Of a stretch of DNA of 64,000 bases, positions 59,201 to 64,000 are shown one piece after another. The notes under the pieces were generated by a model. It was not told the DNA's origin. It worked only from the letters and a program-made list of their open reading frames with translations, and did no database searches. A program made the position numbers and the translations under genes. Source of the stretch: Euonymus europaeus. Taxonomy: Eukaryota > Streptophyta > Magnoliopsida > Celastrales > Celastraceae. The stretch lies in NCBI GenBank assembly GCA_963580455.1, contig OY756965.1:26138902-26202901 (forward strand), read 5' to 3'. Numbering within the stretch: the stretch's first letter is position 1; every line of letters starts with the position of its first letter.

Positions 59201-60965
59201 ATAAATTAGCTTACTTTCACGTAATCTGCATGCCCAGGACAGTCAACATGTGCATAGTGACGCTTTGCAGTTTCATACTCCACATGGGCCTGCAATATAA
59301 GTCAAGCCAATCATTTATGTATTCTGCAGAAAGAGATGGTCAAACATAAGGCATAGAGAAATGGAACGCAAAAATCATGCAGATAACAACCGTTGCAATC
59401 GTAATTCCTCTCTTTTTCTCTTCGGGCGCTTTGTCAATTTCATCAAAGGCAACAGCCTTGGCTTTCCCTTCTTCAGCTAGTACCTACACATAATCATCCC
59501 ATGTTCAACTACATACAAAGTAGAGCATACCACAGAAAGTTCGTAAGGATTCCACAATCAAATTTATAAAATACCACATAAAAGCACAAAAATAAATAAA
59601 AATAAATAAAGAAGGACTAAAAATACAAGCGTTACAACTAACATAACAGAACCTTTGTTATTGCAGCAGTCAGAGTAGTTTTCCCATGATCAACATGACC
59701 AATTGTTCCTACATTCACATGAGGTTTCCTGTTAAGATAAAAGCATCAGACGAACGAAAATAAGTGTCAAATTAATGAAGAATTCAGATGTTATCCTGTA
59801 TATTATAGATAAAACGAACACCCATAATTTTGCCTTGACTTTGCATGCTTATACTGGGTGATTCTTTTATGGTTTAGATGACTTCTATTACATCAGCGTA
59901 GGGAAGCCCATAAAAAAAAAGTATTCATTTCTGAAAGGTAGAAGTTTACAGAGGATTTTCTGTATTGGAGACATGGGCAGTTTGGGGAATTTTGGTAAAG
60001 CATTTTACATTTACATGATAAAAATGATACTTTTGATGATATAATCTGAACAGCTAAATCAACTTAACATATACTAGTATCATAAAAAAATGTTTTGGAG
60101 ACGAGGAAAACCTTGTTCTTTGCACCCGTAAACCCAAAGGGTCTGTTTGGATCAGAGTATGTTGATAGAGTATAAGCTCTCGTAAAACGTAAAAGCTGAG
60201 AGTGTCTGAGAGTATGGAGACAGAGTATAAACTAGCTTATACTCTCATCCAAACAGGGGATTGAAGTGCCTACTCACCCCGAGCATCTTTAAAACCAGCC
60301 CAGTCAGTTGAAAGCATTTATCCTGAGTCCTGACTAAGGGAACATGTCCAGGGACTATACTCAGACCGTGTTCTTCAAATTGAAATTTACTAAAAACATT
60401 CACTTCCAAATTTGTTACAATAGACAAAATATTTAATGAGATTATGCCATATTTTGTATCAAGTACTCCCACCAACATTATGGTCTATGGCAGCACTTTC
60501 TGAGCGGGAATTCAAAACCATTACTTCTCTCAAAATAGATGTCGTAGTGATTCTATTTCCTGCAAATCAATTTCAACCCAACTCGAAATCTTCCAAACCA
60601 TGCTCTTTTATGATACAAATAAACTAAAACGACGTCGAACTTCCACTCCACCTCGGAACCATTATGGAAAATAGAAAAGAACGATTCTAAAACACAACAG
60701 GAAGCAAAAATGGAGACTCTCTTAGCCGGCGAGACAGAACACGAGATGAACGAATTGAGAAATGAACTTACGTTCTAGTGAAGGTGGCCATCGATCTCCA
60801 CCAGCCACCGGCGGGTCCTGTGGCGGTTCTCTCATTGGCAGACACCGAATCTAAAAAAGAAAATTGAGAGGAGGCCGCCGCCGATCCATGGCAGGACCAG
60901 TAGATACGAGACGAGAATGGTAGAAGGCGCTTTAAATTAGGGTTCCTCCGAGCCACCGCAGCCAT
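56224..60965 (-). CDS. TUFA: Mitochondrial translation elongation factor Tu, 454 aa, twelve exons
   Basis: GTPase that delivers aminoacyl-tRNA to mitochondrial ribosomes. Exons: 60965-60772, 59728-59653, 59483-59391, 59289-59215, 58768-58664, 58539-58449, 58343-58138, 57651-57568, 57381-57316, 57230-57168, 56955-56715, 56294-56224. All phases join, giving 454 residues, the same as the Arabidopsis mitochondrial protein. The presequence of about 60 residues is Arg- and Ser-rich. G1 GHVDHGKT, the switch I region near RGITIATAHVEYET, G3 [11 protein letters not shown]4 NKVD and G5 GSALSAL are all present. Domain 2 has [20 protein letters not shown] and domain 3 has [20 protein letters not shown]. 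The C-terminus [20 protein letters not shown] is intact. The promoter has telo-box-like and site II motifs. A small MITE lies in intron 1. Confidence 0.96.
60137..60260. mobile_element. Small MITE in mtEF-Tu intron 1, about 124 bp
   Basis: Ends are inverted: left GGGTCTGTTTGGATCAGAGT; right in reverse CCCCTGTTTGGATGAGAGTA. Inner TATAAGCT/AGCTTATA-like motifs extend the fold. Superfamily not clear (hAT or Mutator-like); no convincing target duplication. Confidence 0.5.
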
Positions 60966-61028
60966 TTAGGCCTCAAAAAAACCAATTCGGAGTAGACGAA
61001 GAACGTGACCTTAAAATGTACAGATTTT

Positions 61029-61153
61029 CTTGGGGTTTTAGGGGTTTAGCGTGACCAGTAACACAGAGCCTTCGCACGTACACCAGACTCGTGTTATTAT
61101 GAGCCGGCCTTGTGGAAAAGCCCAGTCAGTGAAAACAGGCCCAAATGGCCCAC
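61029..61153 (-). promoter_or_regulatory. Telo-box-like and site II motifs upstream of mtEF-Tu
   Basis: On the gene strand AAACCCCTAAAACCCC (61031-61048) resembles a telo box. CGTGGGCCATTTGGGCCTG (61138-61153) holds two TGGGCC site II motifs. Both are typical of plant promoters of translation and mitochondrial genes. They lie 65-190 bp upstream of the start codon. Confidence 0.55.
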
Positions 61154-62686
61154 GAAACCTGAATAGCTTGGCTATGCCTATGCCTGCACTATGACCACTG
61201 TTTCTGCTTGCCGCCTTGACCTACCAGCAATCCATTATAGATAAATTTTATGTGGTGGCTTTTTTCTATCAAAGAATGACACGTTTTGGGTAATGGGCCT
61301 TAATCACGCTTTTATTGATAAAGTCTCCGCCTTCGTGCCGCCTCGAATCTTTGACCTCCTGAGTTGGGTTGAGACACTACCATTAAAAATATGATCAAGA
61401 TCCATACGCCCGAAACGTGTCATTCGTTGATGGAAAAAATCCACCACAATATGTGTAAATAAAATTGCTAATATAAGTTGCAATAATACACAAATAAGAT
61501 GTCTTCCAGAATGCTTACCCAGAAACATTGCTGCATATGGTAAAAACACATAAAAACTGGAGCAGCTTGGATGTGTGACTTTACACAATGACACAATCAT
61601 GCCGCTAATATTTTCAATGCACAGCTTCATGATCTTTACACTAATTTCCGGAGCCAATTTTCCGGTGCAAAAATCACTTACATCTCTATAGAACTCAAAC
61701 TCATATCCAACTCTTGAGAATTCGGTCGATATTCAATTCTAACTCAAAAAACATTGTTCTCTAGCAGCTTGTAGCGGATATGGTGGACCGCCATAAAACT
61801 TTCACAATCGAATTGCTTGGGGACAAACCAATAATCTAAATGGAAGTTTAGTGACTTCAAGTCTTTTTCAATGACAGTGGTGGAAACCACTATACTGAGG
61901 CTGCAAACAGATATGGTGCAGAACAAATACAAACCGGAAATTACTCCAAGTCACCTTTCTTCCTAAATATGTCATATCTTGTGACATAAGTTCTGCTTTG
62001 ATGACCACTTCCTTTGGTTTCCAAGGTAATTGGCTAGAGGAAGTTAATTTGAGAAGAAACAGAAGTTGAATTATCTTGAGAAGGCCTAGAGCACGTATTC
62101 CTTCATTCTTACTCATTTATAGGTAATCATTGGTCCTGCTAAATGATAATTCTTGACCTCGCACCTATTACACTTCCCTTAAAAACCTGCAAAGGACATT
62201 CTAGCACGTTAAGAGGTTTCAAAGAATTATAAGCTTGCAACCAAATTCAAACTGGCTTTTTATCGTCAATGAAATTGTAAAAATTATGCATGCATTTGAA
62301 TTGATTTTCTGTACCCAGGTATCTGAAATAGCAATCCTTGAGGGGGATTTTTCGTGTAAAAATTACAATTTATCTGATTCCTTTTGTTTATCCTGCATTT
62401 ACCAAAGTGTCAGTGTAGCCACATCTAAACTTGATGTTTGCCAAGCCACTAATATCTCATATCTGATGAACCCACTAAAGAGATTGCTTTAGAAAGAAGG
62501 GAAGGAAAAAAAACAACCTTAGGAAGCTGATTGAGAAGAGCATATTATTCAAGGACAAAGCAGTGAAATCAAGAGCATGACTTGAAGGATTACCAACCTT
62601 TTTAAGTATGGAGTAGGTAGGAATTCTAATGGCCAGTAAAAGGTGAAGCTCAAATAGAATGACAAGTCACATACTAGAGCGCATAA
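61154..62686. other. Spacer between mtEF-Tu promoter and CDC6 3' end
   Basis: No gene recognised. Several minus-strand open frames of 60-117 codons (61304-62116) lack known motifs. Contains the inverted repeat at 61250-61449. Confidence 0.4.
61250..61449. mobile_element. Inverted-repeat (MITE-like) element, about 200 bp
   Basis: Left arm (61250-61290) and right arm (61409-61449) are about 85-90% complementary over some 40 bp: GTGGTGGCTTTTTTCTATCA against GTGGTGGATTTTTTCCATCA in reverse, and GAATGACACGTTTTGGG against GAATGACACGTTTCGGG. The 118-bp centre is unrelated. The long arms would suit a Mutator-type MITE, but no 9-bp duplication was seen. Confidence 0.55.
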
Positions 62687-63586
62687 TTAGTGAAGACAAT
62701 TCCCAAAGAATCGAATTCCCTGTCCCAAACAAGTAGAGTAATAAGAATGAGATACAAAGTAATGGTGAAACGGGGAGAAAGGGGTCTGCAAGATGGTGGA
62801 AGAGATACGGAAATATTAATTAAAAAAACGTCCACAGTTTCTTGTTGTTCAAAAATCACTTGTTTCGCCTTTTTAAGATTTCATTCTTAATGTTTATATG
62901 AGATTGATAGGTTGTGAGTTGTGACAAGTACCTGCAATGCAAAAGTGATGTCTGCCTCATCAACTTTTAATGTTAATCTTTTTAATTTATCTTCACGAAC
63001 CTGTCCTAACTTTAAAAGCCCCTACAGACCGAATATAACAATATTGCAAGTCAGTTCTGATACAAAGCTCTTGTATTCATCTAACTAGTAAAGAATTTAA
63101 TACCTGGTCATTCAATACCCTGCACATGCTTGAAAATTCCAAAGTTCCAACCGGTGATATCAATGCTGATTTGCAGATGTTCACGTAGGATTTATTAAGC
63201 TGCATCCATGTAGCAATCCTTAGAAACCAAAAACACAAATGACACTTTTGATATTATTTCTTTCTGACATTGAAAACGAAACACACCTCTGCTACATTCG
63301 TATCTTTCTTTTGTCCTCGGAAAAGCTTCACAGCAGAGCAAAGTATAATCTGCAGTAGAAGTAACATCATGTAACACTAGAAACTGGAAAAGTCATCACT
63401 TGCTACAGGAGAAAAGCAATTGTGCCAAGGACCTGTAAGATTCACCCTTTATAATTATCAGTACATGTAAAATTATATTATTGCTACACAAACTTACTTG
63501 TTGATGTTGAGGAAGAGATTGTATGGCTTTCACTACCGGGATTTGTATGTCCTTGACAAAACAGTAACCATATGGTCAACCCTGAC
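62687..63586 (-). pseudogene. CDC6: CDC6 DNA replication-licensing factor, 3' part with frameshift, 5' part outside window
   Basis: CDC6 loads the MCM helicase at origins with ORC and CDT1. Five C-terminal exons are visible: 63586-63498 (VRVDHMVTVLSRTYKS, shift, VVKAIQSLPQHQQ), 63349-63287 (IILCSAVKLFRGQKKDTNVA), 63199-63104 (LNKSYVNICKSALISPVGTL to MCRVLNDQ), 63021-62932 (GLLKLGQVREDKLKRLTLKV) and 62719-62687 (GIRFFGNCLH). Together they form the winged-helix region up to the normal C-terminus. All splice sites are good and all junctions phase 0. The first exon lacks one base: AAATCCCGGTAGTG reads into TAG, whereas one more C would give the family's KSPVV. This is a single-base deletion in a C run, or a sequencing error. 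Upstream exons, including the AAA+ ATPase part, are not in the window. Confidence 0.75.
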
Positions 63587-63740
63587 CTGCAGCAGGTTCA
63601 TTAACTTCTAAGATAAAGAACATGACTAATATGAAGTTCAGTCGAATGTTAAGTTATACTAAACTTTCAGAAACTGAAAGAAAAAGGAAAACATTGACAG
63701 AAGTACTAAAAAATCTTAGCATTAAAGTTTTTTTCAAACA

Positions 63741-63818
63741 GACTTGAGGCTCAGAAAACCAATATGCATTGAAGACATGAAATATGAAAACCAATATGCA
63801 TTGAAGACTTGAGGCTCA
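63741..63818. repeat. Short direct repeat, about 35-bp unit, two copies
   Basis: ACTTGAGGCTCAG and AAAACCAATATGCATTGA each occur twice, in alternating order across this segment. It sits upstream of the CDC6 exons, presumably in an intron. Confidence 0.6.
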
Positions 63819-63860
63819 GTGATACCGACTCAAATCCATCCAAAATGAACTTATGAAATA

Positions 63861-63968
63861 GCCAGGCCATGGTAGAGTAACTGAACCTTTGGTTCAAATC
63901 CCATTACGAGTATGTTCACTATAACCAAAAATTATCCCCATCCCATAGGTGCCCTTCCCAAAAAGAGA
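63861..63968 (+). mobile_element. tRNA-like SINE fragment at the window edge
   Basis: Head GCCAGGCCATGGTAGAGTAA followed by a good B-box (GGTTCAAATCCC), then a decayed tail with ATCCCCATCCC. The SINE-head layout is clear; the tail differs from the other copies. Confidence 0.4.
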
Positions 63969-64000
63969 AGCAAGACAGCATTATTTGATAGTATAAATAC

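Noticed and set aside
61304..62116. Chain of minus-strand open frames of 60-117 codons
   Set aside because: No known motif, no convincing splice linkage, and the first overlaps the inverted repeat.
63861..63968. A functional tRNA gene at the window edge
   Set aside because: Has A- and B-box-like motifs but no cloverleaf or acceptor stem; better read as a SINE head.

Overview
This is a plant nuclear window, most likely from a eudicot. Genes are split by many GT-AG introns, spacers are AT-rich, and small SINEs and MITEs are scattered through spacers and introns. The recognised products are plant-specific (PALE CRESS, HUA2-like, PORR, OSCA/CSC1, DVL/RTFL, IPT). Exon models were built by hand from splice sites, phase continuity and recalled family similarity; no alignment or database search was run.

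Layout from left to right. (1) 0.1-2.8 kb (+): a seven-exon bHLH transcription factor. (2) 3.2-5.6 kb (-): a TVP38/TMEM64-type membrane protein locus that has lost the centre of its domain. (3) 5.7-9.5 kb: gene-free, with degenerate telomere-like repeats and a Harbinger-type MITE. (4) 9.6-10.6 kb (+): an intronless adenylate isopentenyltransferase (cytokinin biosynthesis). (5) 12.5-15.1 kb (-): a tandem pair of eight-cysteine lipid-transfer-like genes, one intact and one frameshifted with a large His/Asp expansion. (6) 15.9-17.1 kb (-): a PORR organelle RNA-splicing protein. (7) 18.4-18.6 kb (-): a 45-residue DVL/RTFL peptide gene. (8) 22.3-33.6 kb (-): a large HUA2-like PWWP/CID gene with a GC-AG intron and TE-laden introns. 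(9) 34.4-34.9 kb (+), divergent from HUA2-like: a small plastid-type protein resembling only the dimerisation domain of glutamyl-tRNA reductase. (10) 35.4-36.0 kb: a 291-bp tandem duplication. (11) 38.5-46.3 kb (+): an OSCA1-clade osmosensitive channel. (12) 46.9-49.5 kb (-): PALE CRESS, with a TRIM-like element in an intron. (13) 50.1-55.4 kb (+), divergent from PAC: a 419-residue plant protein of unknown function. (14) 56.2-61.0 kb (-): nuclear-encoded mitochondrial EF-Tu. (15) 62.7-64.0 kb (-), cut by the window edge: the 3' part of a CDC6 gene carrying a one-base frameshift.

The genes do not form one pathway. This is an ordinary plant mix of neighbours, with several organelle gene-expression functions (PORR, PAC, mtEF-Tu, perhaps the GluTR-like protein). 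Three loci are broken (TVP38-like, LTP-1, CDC6); each could be a real pseudogene or an assembly error. I see no clear new multi-gene system. The most unusual items are the stand-alone GluTR-dimerisation-like protein, the His/Asp-expanded LTP-like gene and the TRIM-like element inside PAC.
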